A DNA stretch of 64,000 nt from Bosea sp. AS-1 (GTDB lineage: Bacteria; Pseudomonadota; Alphaproteobacteria; Rhizobiales; Beijerinckiaceae), in NCBI RefSeq assembly GCF_002220095.1, contig NZ_CP022372.1, positions 5,458,501-5,522,500 of the forward strand, in the 5' to 3' direction. Below, piece by piece: positions 10,413 through 18,119 of the stretch (its first letter is position 1; every line of letters begins with the position of its first letter). The notes beneath the pieces were generated by a model. That model was not told where the DNA came from, ran no database searches, and worked only from the letters and a program-made list of their open reading frames with translations. The position numbers and the translations under genes were made by a program.

Positions 10413-10733
10413 ATGACCGGCTTCACCCTCGCCGATCTCGAAGCGCGCGTCGCGGAGCGTGCCAGCGCCTCTCCGGAAGAGTCCTGGACGGCGAAGCTCA
10501 TCGCCGCCGGTCCCGAGCGGGCCGCCAAGAAGTTCGGCGAGGAGGCGGTCGAGGCCGTCATCGCCGCCGTGAAGGGCGATCGCGCAGAGCTGATCGCCGA
10601 AAGCGCCGATGTGCTCTATCATCTTTTGGTCGTGCTCAAGGCCCGCGATGTTGCATTGCAAGACGTCTTGAGCCAGCTTGAGGCCCGTACGGCCCGTTCC
10701 GGCCTGGCTGAAAAGGCCGCCCGGCCGCGTTGA
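10413..10733 (+). CDS. hisE: Phosphoribosyl-ATP pyrophosphatase
   Basis: Second step of histidine synthesis, hydrolysing PR-ATP to PR-AMP. 106 residues, all-alpha MazG-like fold with the conserved blocks [20 protein letters not shown] (about 24-43) and EAVEAVIAA, then [17 protein letters not shown], whose acidic residues bind magnesium. Monofunctional; hisI is not in this window. Directly follows hisF (one-base gap) and precedes coaA by about 95 bp. Confidence 0.94.
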   Translation: MTGFTLADLEARVAERASASPEESWTAKLIAAGPERAAKKFGEEAVEAVIAAVKGDRAELIAESADVLYHLLVVLKARDVALQDVLSQLEARTARSGLAEKAARPR

Positions 10734-10751
10734 GTAGCGTGAGGACCCGCC

Positions 10752-10796
10752 GAGGATGACTCTGCCAAGGACGACTCCGCCAGGGATGGCCCTGAG
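10752..10796 (+). repeat. Three imperfect 15-bp tandem repeats before coaA
   Basis: GAGGATGACTCTGCC, AAGGACGACTCCGCC and AGGGATGGCCCTGAG follow each other without gap in the hisE-coaA spacer, ending exactly at an in-frame TTG (10797). The third copy is diverged. The repeats could be translated in the coaA frame but there is no start codon ahead of them. Confidence 0.5.
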
Positions 10797-10829
10797 TTGA
10801 ATCTCGAAGCCTGGATTGCGGGCCGCGTC

Positions 10830-11804
10830 ATGGACCAGCGCCTGATCACCACACCGCCGGAACGCGACCTGATCTCGCCCTATCGCGCCTTCTCGCGGGA
10901 CGAGTGGGCGCATCTGCGCGCCGACGCGCCGCTGACGCTCTCCGTCGACGATCTGACCAAGCTGCAGTCGCTCAACGACCCGATCTCGCTCGACGAGATC
11001 GTCGCGATCTACCTACCGCTGTCGCGGTTGCTGTCGCTTTACGTTGCGGCGACGCAAGGGTTGTTCAAGGCGACCCAGCGCTTCCTGATGGCCGAGGCCG
11101 AGGTCAAGGTGCCCTATATCATCGGGGTCGCCGGCTCGGTCGCGGTCGGCAAATCGACCACGGCGCGCGTGCTGAAGGCCCTGCTCTCGCGCTGGCCCAA
11201 CACGCCGAAGGTCGAGCTCGTCACGACCGATGGCTTCCTGTTGCCGAACGCCGAACTCGAACGGCGCGGTCTGATGGGGCGGAAGGGCTTTCCGGAGAGC
11301 TATGACGGCGCGGCGATCCTGCGCTTCCTCTCGGACGTGAAGGCCGGCAAGCCGCAGGTGACGGCGCCGGTCTACTCGCATCTCGTCTACGACGTCGTGC
11401 CGGGCGAGACGGTGACGGTCGAGCGGCCGGACATCCTGATCCTCGAAGGGCTCAACGTCCTGCAGCCGAGCCGGATGCCGAAGGACGGTACCGTCATCCC
11501 CTTCGTCTCGGATTATTTCGACTTCTCGGTCTATCTCGACGCCGACGAGAACGACCTCCACCGCTGGTACGTCAACCGCTTCATGACGCTGCGCCAGACA
11601 GCCTTCCGCGATCCGCGCTCCTTCTTCCGCAAATACGCCGAGATCGGCGAGGAGGAGGCGCTGTCCATCGCCGAGAAGCTCTGGAACGGCATCAACCTTC
11701 CGAATCTGCAGGAAAACATCCTGCCGACCCGCCAGCGCGCCAGCCTGATCCTGACCAAGGGCGCGAGCCACCGCATCCAGCAGGTCGCGCTGCGGCGGCT
11801 GTAG
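10830..11804 (+). CDS. coaA: Type I pantothenate kinase
   Basis: Phosphorylates pantothenate, first step of coenzyme A synthesis. 324 residues from ATG 10830, close to the 316 of E. coli CoaA. It has the P-loop [16 protein letters not shown] equivalent ([17 protein letters not shown], about 100-116), [33 protein letters not shown] and the C-terminal [18 protein letters not shown] at 10797 would add 11 residues and has a GGGATGG stretch ahead of it; I prefer the ATG because the predicted protein then begins like other CoaA proteins (short tail, then [13 protein letters not shown]). Adjacent to hisFE as in many rhizobia, probably co-transcribed. Confidence 0.95.
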   Translation: MDQRLITTPPERDLISPYRAFSRDEWAHLRADAPLTLSVDDLTKLQSLNDPISLDEIVAIYLPLSRLLSLYVAATQGLFKATQRFLMAEAEVKVPYIIGVAGSVAVGKSTTARVLKALLSRWPNTPKVELVTTDGFLLPNAELERRGLMGRKGFPESYDGAAILRFLSDVKAGKPQVTAPVYSHLVYDVVPGETVTVERPDILILEGLNVLQPSRMPKDGTVIPFVSDYFDFSVYLDADENDLHRWYVNRFMTLRQTAFRDPRSFFRKYAEIGEEEALSIAEKLWNGINLPNLQENILPTRQRASLILTKGASHRIQQVALRRL

Positions 11805-11859
11805 AAACCGGCGCGATGTGTTCTGCTGATCCATCCAGCCTTTTCGGCAGCGCGCCCTG

Positions 11860-12306
11860 ATGGAGGCATTCTGGTCGCTCGCCGGCATGGCGGGGGCGGC
11901 CTTCGTCGCCGCGACGCTGCTTCCGGCTCAATCGGAAGCCGTCTTCGTCGGGCTGCTGGCGGCCAAGAGCGTCGATCCGCTCGCCCTGTTCCTCACCGCA
12001 AGCCTCGCCAACACCGCCGGCTCCGTCCTCAACTGGTGGCTCGGCCGGCTGATCGCGCAGCACGGCGTCGAGGCCCTGCCAGCGCGATTGCGGCCGGATC
12101 CGACCCGCTTCGGCAAGGCGCAGGGCTGGTTCACCCGTTTCGGCTGGCCCTCGCTGCTCTTCGCCTGGCTGCCGATCGTCGGCGACCCGCTGACCTTCGT
12201 CGCCGGAACGCTGAATTACCCGCTCCTGCGCTTCGTCCTGCTGGTGCTGATCGGCAAGGCGGGGCGCTATGCGGCGCTCTGGGCCGGCTGGACGAGCCTC
12301 GCCTGA
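11860..12306 (+). CDS. YqaA-type small inner-membrane protein (DedA/SNARE-associated superfamily)
   Basis: 148 residues with four to five hydrophobic segments: about 7-30, 40-62, 95-118 and 122-145. The middle has the family pattern NTAGSVLNWWLGRL followed by a short amphipathic part and FGWPSLLFAWLPIVGDPLTFVAG in two pieces, typical of YqaA proteins. Members of the wider DedA group are linked to lipid carrier transport, but YqaA itself has no defined role. It starts 55 bp after coaA on the same strand. Confidence 0.8.
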   Translation: MEAFWSLAGMAGAAFVAATLLPAQSEAVFVGLLAAKSVDPLALFLTASLANTAGSVLNWWLGRLIAQHGVEALPARLRPDPTRFGKAQGWFTRFGWPSLLFAWLPIVGDPLTFVAGTLNYPLLRFVLLVLIGKAGRYAALWAGWTSLA

Positions 12307-12373
12307 AGGCGGTTGGCGATTGCGAAACGGGGCGCGGCGGGCTACCAGCGAGAAGTCCGTTCAAGGAGATCTG

Positions 12374-12727
12374 ATGATGAGCATTCAGCGTATCGGCGTC
12401 GGCCCGCGCATGTCCAAGGCCGTGGTTCACGGCAACACCGTCTATCTGGCCGGCCAGGTCTGCGATAAGGCCGCGGGCAAGAGCGTCGGCGAGCAGACCC
12501 AGGAGATCCTGAGCATCATCGACGGCCTGCTGGCCGAAGCCGGCACCGACAAGTCGAAGCTGCTGATGGTCAACATCTGGCTCTCCGACATGTCGACCTT
12601 CGCCGAGATGAACGCCGTCTGGGACAAATGGGTCGTCGCCGGCGCCACGCCGGGCCGCGCCACGGTCGAGGCCAAGCTCGCCGCCCCGCAGTTCACGGTC
12701 GAGATCGCCGTCATCGCGGCGAAGTAA
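12374..12727 (+). CDS. RidA family protein (enamine/imine deaminase)
   Basis: 117-residue member of the RidA/YjgF/YER057c/UK114 family, which hydrolyses reactive enamines and imines such as 2-aminoacrylate released by PLP enzymes. It begins IQRIGVGPRMSKAVVHG and has VYLAGQV near residue 28. The C-terminal part is GATPGRATVEAKLAAPQF then VEIAVIAAK, which includes the Arg of the PGRAT block that binds the carboxylate in active RidA proteins. A strong AAGGAGAT ribosome site lies at 12362-12369. ATG 12374 is followed at once by a second ATG; both are possible. Downstream is a pair of hairpins. Confidence 0.9.
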   Translation: MMSIQRIGVGPRMSKAVVHGNTVYLAGQVCDKAAGKSVGEQTQEILSIIDGLLAEAGTDKSKLLMVNIWLSDMSTFAEMNAVWDKWVVAGATPGRATVEAKLAAPQFTVEIAVIAAK

Positions 12728-12734
12728 GGCCCGA

Positions 12735-12827
12735 GGCATCGGACCGGACGGGCCATCGGCCTCCGGCCATCCGATGCCTACCACCAGAATCGGATCGCCA
12801 TGGCCGGGTCCGGCCACCGGCGATCCG
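12735..12827. repeat. Two tandem palindromes after the RidA gene
   Basis: The first palindrome has arms GGCATCGGA (12735-12743) and TCCGATGCC (12770-12778), with a GC-rich core carrying GGCC repeats. The second has arms CGGATCGCC (12791-12799) and GGCGATCCG (12819-12827), with an inner TGGCCG/CGGCCA hairpin. Both are perfect over nine bases and share related core sequences (ATCGG, CCGGCCA). They resemble a REP-like pair; lacking a T-tract, they are unlikely to be a classical terminator. Confidence 0.55.
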
Positions 12828-12852
12828 ACGCAGCCCGGAGCAGGAGGCGGCC

Positions 12853-14238
12853 ATTAGCCGGTCGGAGGAGATCGCACCGCTTCTGGCGCGCGTCGCCGGA
12901 CTGCACAGCCTGCCGCCCGTCGTCCTGCCGGCGATGCTGAGCGACTGGCTGACCAATCCGGGCACCAACCTGCCGAGCGAGGCGTTGCTCGACCGCAAGG
13001 CCACGGATTTTCTCGCGCTGGCCCGGCGCCTGACGACCCCCCTCGACGACATGGAGATCCGCCGGTTGCGGGCCGAGGCCGCAGCCGCCATCGCGGCCGG
13101 CCGGCTCGGCGAGGCCGACAAGGCGCTTGCCAAGGCCGAACTCCATCTGATCGGAAACGTCACGGATCTGTCCGCCTTGTCCGCCGCAAGCCGCCTGCGG
13201 ATCGGCGAGAACCGCGCGGACCGCGCTGCGCTGAGCTTTTTGCGCGCTGCTCCCGAGGCCTATCGCGAGGCAGCCGCGCGTTATGGCGAAGCCTCCGCCC
13301 TGATCGGGCTCGTCGACACGGAACGCAGCCGCCAGGTTGCCTTCGATCAAGCCCGGACCCTGGCGCGGATCAGCGAGGATTTCGGCGGCCGCGAGGGCTA
13401 TGATGCGGCTGCGGGCGCGCTGCGCCGCCTGCTCGAAGGGCTGGACAGCCTGGAAGACACCGTCGCCTTTGCCGAAGCCCAGGATATGCTGGCGAGCGCG
13501 CTCGAGGGACTTGCTCAGGTCACGCAGGACAAGACGCTGCAACGCGAGGCTCTGGCGCATTGCCGGCGTGGGCTGGAACATTTCGACCGCGGCGAAGCCC
13601 CGCTGCTTTGGCGCACTCTGAAGCTGCGCCTCGGCCGGCTCGCCCTCATCCTCGGCAAGCGGCAACAGGACGAGGCTCTGCTCGAAGAAGCGATCGCGGC
13701 CTTCGCCACGGTTCTCGCCGGCTGGGATCGCAGCAGCGACGAGACGCTCTGGCTCGAAGCCGAGCATATGATCGCCCGCGCGCGCTCGGTGCTCGGCAGC
13801 CGCCGGAACGACCTCGCCCTGCTCGAACGCGCCTTCAACAGCCTCAACCGCGTCGCCGGCGCCGTCGACCGTAGCCGGGAACCCTTGCGCTGGGCTGAGC
13901 TCCACGACCAGATGGGCAGCGTTCTCGTCGCGATGGGGGAGCGCTACAGCGAGCCCGTGGTGCTCGAGGAAGCGATCGCGACCTTCGCCACAGCATTGGA
14001 GGAGCGCCCGCGCGAGACCGAGCCACTGCTCTGGGCCAGGACGCGCGTCGCCCAGGCCGAGGCCATGCTCCAGCTGGCGCGCCGCAGCCGACAGCCCGAG
14101 CTTGCACAGCGGGCGCTGGCGCAAATGGTGGAGGCGGTGGAAACCGCCCGCAAGACCGATCGCGGTACCGTCGCGGCCGATCTCCAGAAACGGCTGGCAG
14201 CGGCCGGCGAGCTGGCGAAGCGGCTTCTCGCCGAATAA
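12853..14238 (+). CDS. Helical-repeat (TPR-like) protein of unknown function, possible AUU start
   Basis: 461 residues if read from ATT 12853. From about residue 50 to the end it is alpha-helical with repeated Ala/Leu/Glu-rich helix pairs. A ~55-residue unit recurs (LLEEAIAAFATVLAGWDR, then LLERAFNSLNRVAGAVDR, then VLEEAIATFATALEERPR), so tetratricopeptide-type repeats are likely. No signal peptide or catalytic motif is seen. Start choice: an AGGAGG lies at 12842-12847, five bases before ATT 12853. No ATG, GTG or TTG in this frame sits near that ribosome site, the first ATG being 12934 with no ribosome site. The frame also stays open upstream through the palindromes to about 12628. The repeat motif ending in (D/E)R resembles bacterial TPR proteins of uncharacterised regulators; I do not know the function. 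Confidence 0.7.
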   Translation: MSRSEEIAPLLARVAGLHSLPPVVLPAMLSDWLTNPGTNLPSEALLDRKATDFLALARRLTTPLDDMEIRRLRAEAAAAIAAGRLGEADKALAKAELHLIGNVTDLSALSAASRLRIGENRADRAALSFLRAAPEAYREAAARYGEASALIGLVDTERSRQVAFDQARTLARISEDFGGREGYDAAAGALRRLLEGLDSLEDTVAFAEAQDMLASALEGLAQVTQDKTLQREALAHCRRGLEHFDRGEAPLLWRTLKLRLGRLALILGKRQQDEALLEEAIAAFATVLAGWDRSSDETLWLEAEHMIARARSVLGSRRNDLALLERAFNSLNRVAGAVDRSREPLRWAELHDQMGSVLVAMGERYSEPVVLEEAIATFATALEERPRETEPLLWARTRVAQAEAMLQLARRSRQPELAQRALAQMVEAVETARKTDRGTVAADLQKRLAAAGELAKRLLAE

Positions 14239-14248
14239 TCCGCCGGTC

Positions 14249-15400
14249 TCAGCCGCGCGGACGACGATCCGCCAGCCGCTCCAGCGCCGCGTCGAGCGTG
14301 GCGTCTCGCTTGGCAAAGCAGAAGCGTACGACGTTCTTCACCGCGCCCTGCGCATAGAAGGCGCTGACGGGTATCGCGGCGACACCGTTCTCCATGACGA
14401 GCCGGCGGCAGAAATCGACATCGTCGGTCTCGCCCAGTGGGGCGATGTCGAGATTGAGGAAATAGGTGCCCGCGCTCGGCAGCACCTGGAAGCCGAGACC
14501 GCGCAGGCCCGTGGCGAAGCGGTCGCGCGAACGCTGGAAATCCGCCCGCATCCCCTCGAAATAGCCGTCATCCTTGCCCAGGCCGTAAGCGACCGCGGCT
14601 TGCAGGTTCGGCGGGGTGGTGAAGGTGATGTACTGATGCGCCTTGGCCAGCACCCGCATGATTGCCGGCGCCGCCATGACCAGCCCGACCTTCCAGCCCG
14701 TCAGCGAAAAGATCTTGCCGGCCGAGGAGATCTTGACGGTGCGCTCGCGCATATCCGGTCGCCCGAGCACCGGAACATGCCGGTGACCATCGAAGACGAC
14801 GTGTTCCCAGACCTCGTCGCAGACCGCGATAGCGTCGTAGCGGTTGCAGAAATTCGCCAGCAGGTCGAGATCGGCCTCGCTGAAGATCGTCGCCGTCGGG
14901 TTGAGCGGGTTGTTGAACAACACGACACGCGTCTTCGGCGAGAAAGCCTTCGCCAGCGCCTCCTCGGTCAAGCCGAAATGCGGTGGGGTCAGCGTGACGA
15001 ATTTCGGAATGCCGCCGGCGCGCCGCACCAGCGGCACATAGGCGTCGTACATCGGCTCGAACAGCACGACGTCGTCGCCCGGCGCGACCAGCGCCATCAG
15101 TGCCCCGGCGATCGCCTCGGTCGCGCCGGAGGTAACCATGATCTCGCTGTTAGGATCGAGATCGAGCCCCTGCCAGTGCTTGTAGTGAGTCGCGACCGCC
15201 TGGCGCAGCTCGGGCAGCCCCATCATCGGCGGATACTGATTCCAGCCCTCGACGACCGCTTCGGCCGCCTTGCGCCGCACGTCCTCGGGGCCGGGGTCGT
15301 CGGGAAAGCCCTGGCCGAGATTGACGGCGCCGGTCTCGCGCGCGAGCTGGGACATGACCTCGAAGACGCTGGTCTCAAGAGCGGAGAAGATCGGATTCAT
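14249..15400 (-). CDS. PLP-dependent aminotransferase, class I/II
   Basis: 383 residues from ATG 15400, fold-type I aminotransferase of the kynurenine/methionine (YbdL-like) group by general appearance. Seen are NLGQGFPDDPGP, substrate/PLP contacts YPPMMGLPELR, NNPLNPTAT, the Asp in AVCDEVWEHVVFD, and the Schiff-base Lys in SSAGKIFSLTGWKVG near 238; VRFCFAKRD near the end holds the substrate-carboxylate Arg. It probably transaminates a hydrophobic or sulphur amino acid with a 2-oxo acid; the exact substrate cannot be read from sequence. The frame could extend 41 codons upstream, but that part includes the palindromic operator and has no good start. Divergent from cobQ with a shared 333-bp region. 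Confidence 0.88.
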   Translation of the reverse strand: MNPIFSALETSVFEVMSQLARETGAVNLGQGFPDDPGPEDVRRKAAEAVVEGWNQYPPMMGLPELRQAVATHYKHWQGLDLDPNSEIMVTSGATEAIAGALMALVAPGDDVVLFEPMYDAYVPLVRRAGGIPKFVTLTPPHFGLTEEALAKAFSPKTRVVLFNNPLNPTATIFSEADLDLLANFCNRYDAIAVCDEVWEHVVFDGHRHVPVLGRPDMRERTVKISSAGKIFSLTGWKVGLVMAAPAIMRVLAKAHQYITFTTPPNLQAAVAYGLGKDDGYFEGMRADFQRSRDRFATGLRGLGFQVLPSAGTYFLNLDIAPLGETDDVDFCRRLVMENGVAAIPVSAFYAQGAVKNVVRFCFAKRDATLDAALERLADRRPRG

Positions 15401-15507
15401 CGCAGTTTCGGCACCCGGCAGGCTGTCGCGGCCGTTCGCTTTATCATGCCGCGATCGCGCTTGCATCCTCTTTGCCGGCAATGGCGTTCGATATAAAAAA
15501 TACCGAC

Positions 15508-15529
15508 TGATGAATGTTGACATTCGTCA
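15508..15529. promoter_or_regulatory. Palindromic operator in the aminotransferase/cobQ intergenic region
   Basis: TGATGAAT-N6-ATTCGTCA, an inverted repeat with one mismatch. The same motif, perfect, lies just before the tetR gene at 17298-17319. On the plus strand it overlaps a -35-like TTGACA (15517-15522) placed 17 bp from TTTATT (15540-15545), pointing to cobQ. The rest of this 333-bp stretch holds an AT-rich run at 15490-15503 and nothing else I can name. The natural reading is a TetR-family binding site. Confidence 0.6.
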
Positions 15530-15733
15530 CCGGTCAGTGTTTATTCAGTTTCAGCCGGTCTACGGCGGACGCCCGTTGCGACTTCGCCCCTTTGGCGCAA
15601 CAGGATGCCGCAGTAGGCCGGCGAATTTTGTCAGGGGCGTGCGTTGGCCGCCCCGCCTGCGCTTTCGACACGCGCCTTCGGGGCACATGCGCGAAAGCTG
15701 TCATTTCCTGCCGCAGATGATCTAAGCAGGCGC

Positions 15734-17200
15734 ATGGACCGCGCCCGTACCCCCGCCATCATGATTCTCGGCACCGGCTCGAATGTCGGCAAGTCGCTGA
15801 TCGTGGCCGGGCTGTGCCGCCTCTTCAGCGATCGTGGCCTGCGAGTGCGCCCGTTCAAGCCGCAGAACATGTCGAACAACGCCGCCGCGACCGCCGATGG
15901 AGAGATCGGCCGGGCACAGGCGCTGCAGGCACGGGCGGCACGCGTCGCACCACATCCGGACATGAACCCGGTCCTGCTGAAGCCCGAAGGCGAGCAAGGC
16001 AGCCAGATCATCCTGCAGGGCCGCGTCGCCGGCCGCCTCGCCTCGCGCGACTTCGCGCGGCGCGGCGATTTCCTGCCCCAGGTCCTGGTGAGTTTCGATC
16101 GCCTCTGCGCCGATGCCGACCTTGTCATCGTCGAAGGCGCCGGATCGCCTGCCGAAACCAATCTGCGCGCCCGCGACATCGCCAATCTCGGATTTGCCCG
16201 CGCGGCCGAGGTGCCCGCCATCCTCGTCGGGGACATCGACCGGGGCGGCGTGATCGCGAGCCTCGTCGGCAGTCATGCGGTGCTCGATCCCGCCGATCGG
16301 GCGATGATCCGCGGCTTTGCCGTCAATCGCTTCCGTGGCGCGGTCGAGCTGTTCCAGCCCGGCGTCGAGACGATCACCGCGGCTACGGGCTGGCCCTGCC
16401 TCGGCGTGGTGCCGTGGTTCGGCGCCGCGCACCGCCTGCCGGCGGAGGACGGGCTCGAGCTGCATGCCGAACGCCGGGCCGACGCGCGCATCCGCATCGC
16501 CGTTCCGATCCTGCCTGGCATTGCCAATTTCGACGATCTCGACCCGCTCAAGCTGGAGCCGACCGTCGATCTCGCGATGGTGCCGCCGGGGCAGGCGTTG
16601 CCGGTCTGCGACATGGTCATCCTGCCCGGCTCGAAGACGACACTGCGCGATCTTGCGGCGCTGCGGAGCGAGGGTTGGGACATCGACATCCTGGGGCATC
16701 GCCGCCGAGGCGGCCATGTGCTCGGGCTCTGCGGCGGCTACCAGATGCTCGGCCGCATCGTGCGCGACCCCGAAGGCCTCGAAGGACCGGCCGGAGAAGC
16801 GCCCGGCCTCGGCCTGCTCGACGTCGAGACGACCCTCGATTCCGGCAAGACAGTCCGCGAGGTGGGCTTCCGGCATGCACCCAGCGCAACAGAGGGCCTT
16901 GCCTACGAGATCCATCTCGGCCGTACCGAGGGGACCGATTGCCGCCACGCGCCCTTCATCGTCGATGGTCGGCCCGAAGGCGCGGCAAGTCCGGACGGCC
17001 GCGTTGCCGGAACCTATCTGCATGGCGCCTTCACGTCGGATGCAGTGAGGGCGGCCTGGCTCGACGCGATCGCGGGAAGCGAGCAGAAGACGGAGCTGCG
17101 CTTCGAGGCCCTGATCGAGCAGACACTGGACGCGCTGGCGGCCCATCTTGCCCAACATCTCGACGTCGACGCCCTGCTGGCGCTCGCCCGCAGCCGCTAG
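15734..17200 (+). CDS. cobQ: Cobyric acid synthase (adenosylcobyrinate amidating)
   Basis: Amidates positions b, d, e and g of adenosylcobyrinic acid a,c-diamide using glutamine and ATP, late corrin-ring stage of cobalamin synthesis. 488 residues from ATG 15734. The N-terminal dethiobiotin-synthetase-like ATPase has GTGSNVGKSLIVAGLCR (about 12-28), KPQNMSNNAA and VEGAGSPAE; the C-terminal type 1 glutaminase domain has LPGSKTTLRDL, the nucleophile Cys in GLCGGYQMLG near 332, and the final GTYLHGAF. No other cob gene is in the window. I looked for a cobalamin riboswitch upstream and saw none. A palindromic operator shared with tetR lies 205 bp upstream. Confidence 0.95.
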   Translation: MDRARTPAIMILGTGSNVGKSLIVAGLCRLFSDRGLRVRPFKPQNMSNNAAATADGEIGRAQALQARAARVAPHPDMNPVLLKPEGEQGSQIILQGRVAGRLASRDFARRGDFLPQVLVSFDRLCADADLVIVEGAGSPAETNLRARDIANLGFARAAEVPAILVGDIDRGGVIASLVGSHAVLDPADRAMIRGFAVNRFRGAVELFQPGVETITAATGWPCLGVVPWFGAAHRLPAEDGLELHAERRADARIRIAVPILPGIANFDDLDPLKLEPTVDLAMVPPGQALPVCDMVILPGSKTTLRDLAALRSEGWDIDILGHRRRGGHVLGLCGGYQMLGRIVRDPEGLEGPAGEAPGLGLLDVETTLDSGKTVREVGFRHAPSATEGLAYEIHLGRTEGTDCRHAPFIVDGRPEGAASPDGRVAGTYLHGAFTSDAVRAAWLDAIAGSEQKTELRFEALIEQTLDALAAHLAQHLDVDALLALARSR

Positions 17201-17297
17201 AGGCTGGAGGGCGGACGCCTCGAAATTGCGTCTTCCATCGCCCGATTTTTGTCGACATTGTTGCCGACATGGCAAAAATCTTTATTCACCATAGAGT

Positions 17298-17319
17298 TGA
17301 CGAATGATGAAATTCGTCA
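17298..17319. promoter_or_regulatory. Palindromic operator before tetR
   Basis: Perfect inverted repeat TGACGAAT-N6-ATTCGTCA, two bases before ATG 17321. A -35-like TTGACG (17297-17302) and TATGGA (17320-17325) flank it with a 17-bp spacer, so the operator would fill the promoter spacer, a standard place for autorepression by TetR proteins. Confidence 0.65.
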
Positions 17320-17320
17320 T

Positions 17321-17968
17321 ATGGATCAATTCTCCACCGCCTTACTGGAAAACGAGCATAGCGGCCAGGCCGTGAGTCACCCCGAACGCGATACCAGGCA
17401 GATCATCGTCGACACCGCCGAACGCTTCTTCCGCGATATCGGGTACCAGAAGACGACCGTAGCGGACATCGCCAAGTCCCTACGGATGAGCCCCGCCAAT
17501 GTCTACCGCTTCTTCGACTCCAAGAAGTCGATCAACGAGGCGGTGCTCGAGCGCTACAAGCGCGAGCAGGAAGAGGCGATCATTGCCATCGCCGATCAGG
17601 ACCGGCCGGCCGCAGACAGGCTGCGCGACATCCTGACGACCTCCTTCCGGCTCAACGCCGCCCGCTTCGCCGGCCATGCGCGCATGCAGGAAATGGTCTG
17701 CGCCGCCATGGAGGAGAGCTGGGACGCCATCCTCGCCCATATCGAGCGCTTCGACGCCGTGCTGCGCCGCGTCGTGGCGGACGGGACCGCCCGGGGCGAG
17801 TTCCGTGCGATCGAGCCCGCCCATGCGACCGGCTGCATCCGGACGGCCATGATCCGCTTCATGCATCCGCTGCTGATCAGCCAGTGCGAATGCATCCCCG
17901 GCCCTTCGGCCGAGGAAATGGTGTCCTTCATCCTGAGCGCGCTCGAGGCTCGTCCTGAGCGCGGCTAA
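17321..17968 (+). CDS. TetR/AcrR family transcriptional regulator
   Basis: 215 residues from ATG 17321. The N-terminal DNA-binding domain is canonical: IIVDTAERFFRDIGYQKTTV, then ADIAKSLRMSPANVYRFFDS with the recognition helix (about residues 28-75). The C-terminal ligand domain (about 90-210) is helical and rich in Met/His/Cys near its end (IRFMHPLLISQCEC). The palindrome at 17298-17319 suggests autoregulation, and the second palindrome upstream of cobQ and the aminotransferase suggests a small regulon. If the -35/-10 pair around the operator is real, ATG 17321 would sit in the -10 and translation would begin later, perhaps at GTG 17372 (SHPERDTRQ); this is unresolved. No efflux pump genes are adjacent, although many relatives control RND pumps. 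Confidence 0.88.
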   Translation: MDQFSTALLENEHSGQAVSHPERDTRQIIVDTAERFFRDIGYQKTTVADIAKSLRMSPANVYRFFDSKKSINEAVLERYKREQEEAIIAIADQDRPAADRLRDILTTSFRLNAARFAGHARMQEMVCAAMEESWDAILAHIERFDAVLRRVVADGTARGEFRAIEPAHATGCIRTAMIRFMHPLLISQCECIPGPSAEEMVSFILSALEARPERG

Positions 17969-17974
17969 ATCGTT

Positions 17975-18085
17975 TTGAAGCTCAAGGGCCTGGCGGCGGA
18001 AAGCCGCTCTATCGAGGTCCTGGCCGCGAAGGGCATCCCCGACGGCCTGAGGTCTTTCGTCCCGTCGGACAAGCAGCTGCGTTGA
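17975..18085 (+). other. Short coding-like stretch (36 codons) between tetR and the dehydratase gene
   Basis: In the same frame as tetR and directly after its TAA, a frame reads from TTG 17975 to TGA 18083-18085 as LKLKGLAAESRSIEVLAAKG then IPDGLRSFVPSDKQLR. The composition and codon third positions look like real coding sequence, but there is no ribosome site. It may be a remnant of a lost gene end or a tiny gene. I do not recognise it. Confidence 0.25.
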
Positions 18086-18119
18086 CAAGCTCTCGGGGGA
18101 GCGGGATACCCCGCCTGAC

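Noticed and set aside
15401..15733. Cobalamin riboswitch ahead of cobQ
   Set aside because: I looked for the conserved B12-box sequences and did not see them in either orientation; the region instead holds a palindromic operator.
18082..18110. Promoter (TTGACA-N17-GATACC) ahead of the WbpM-like gene
   Set aside because: The -10 match is poor and would leave only about 10 bases before the start codon at 18120.
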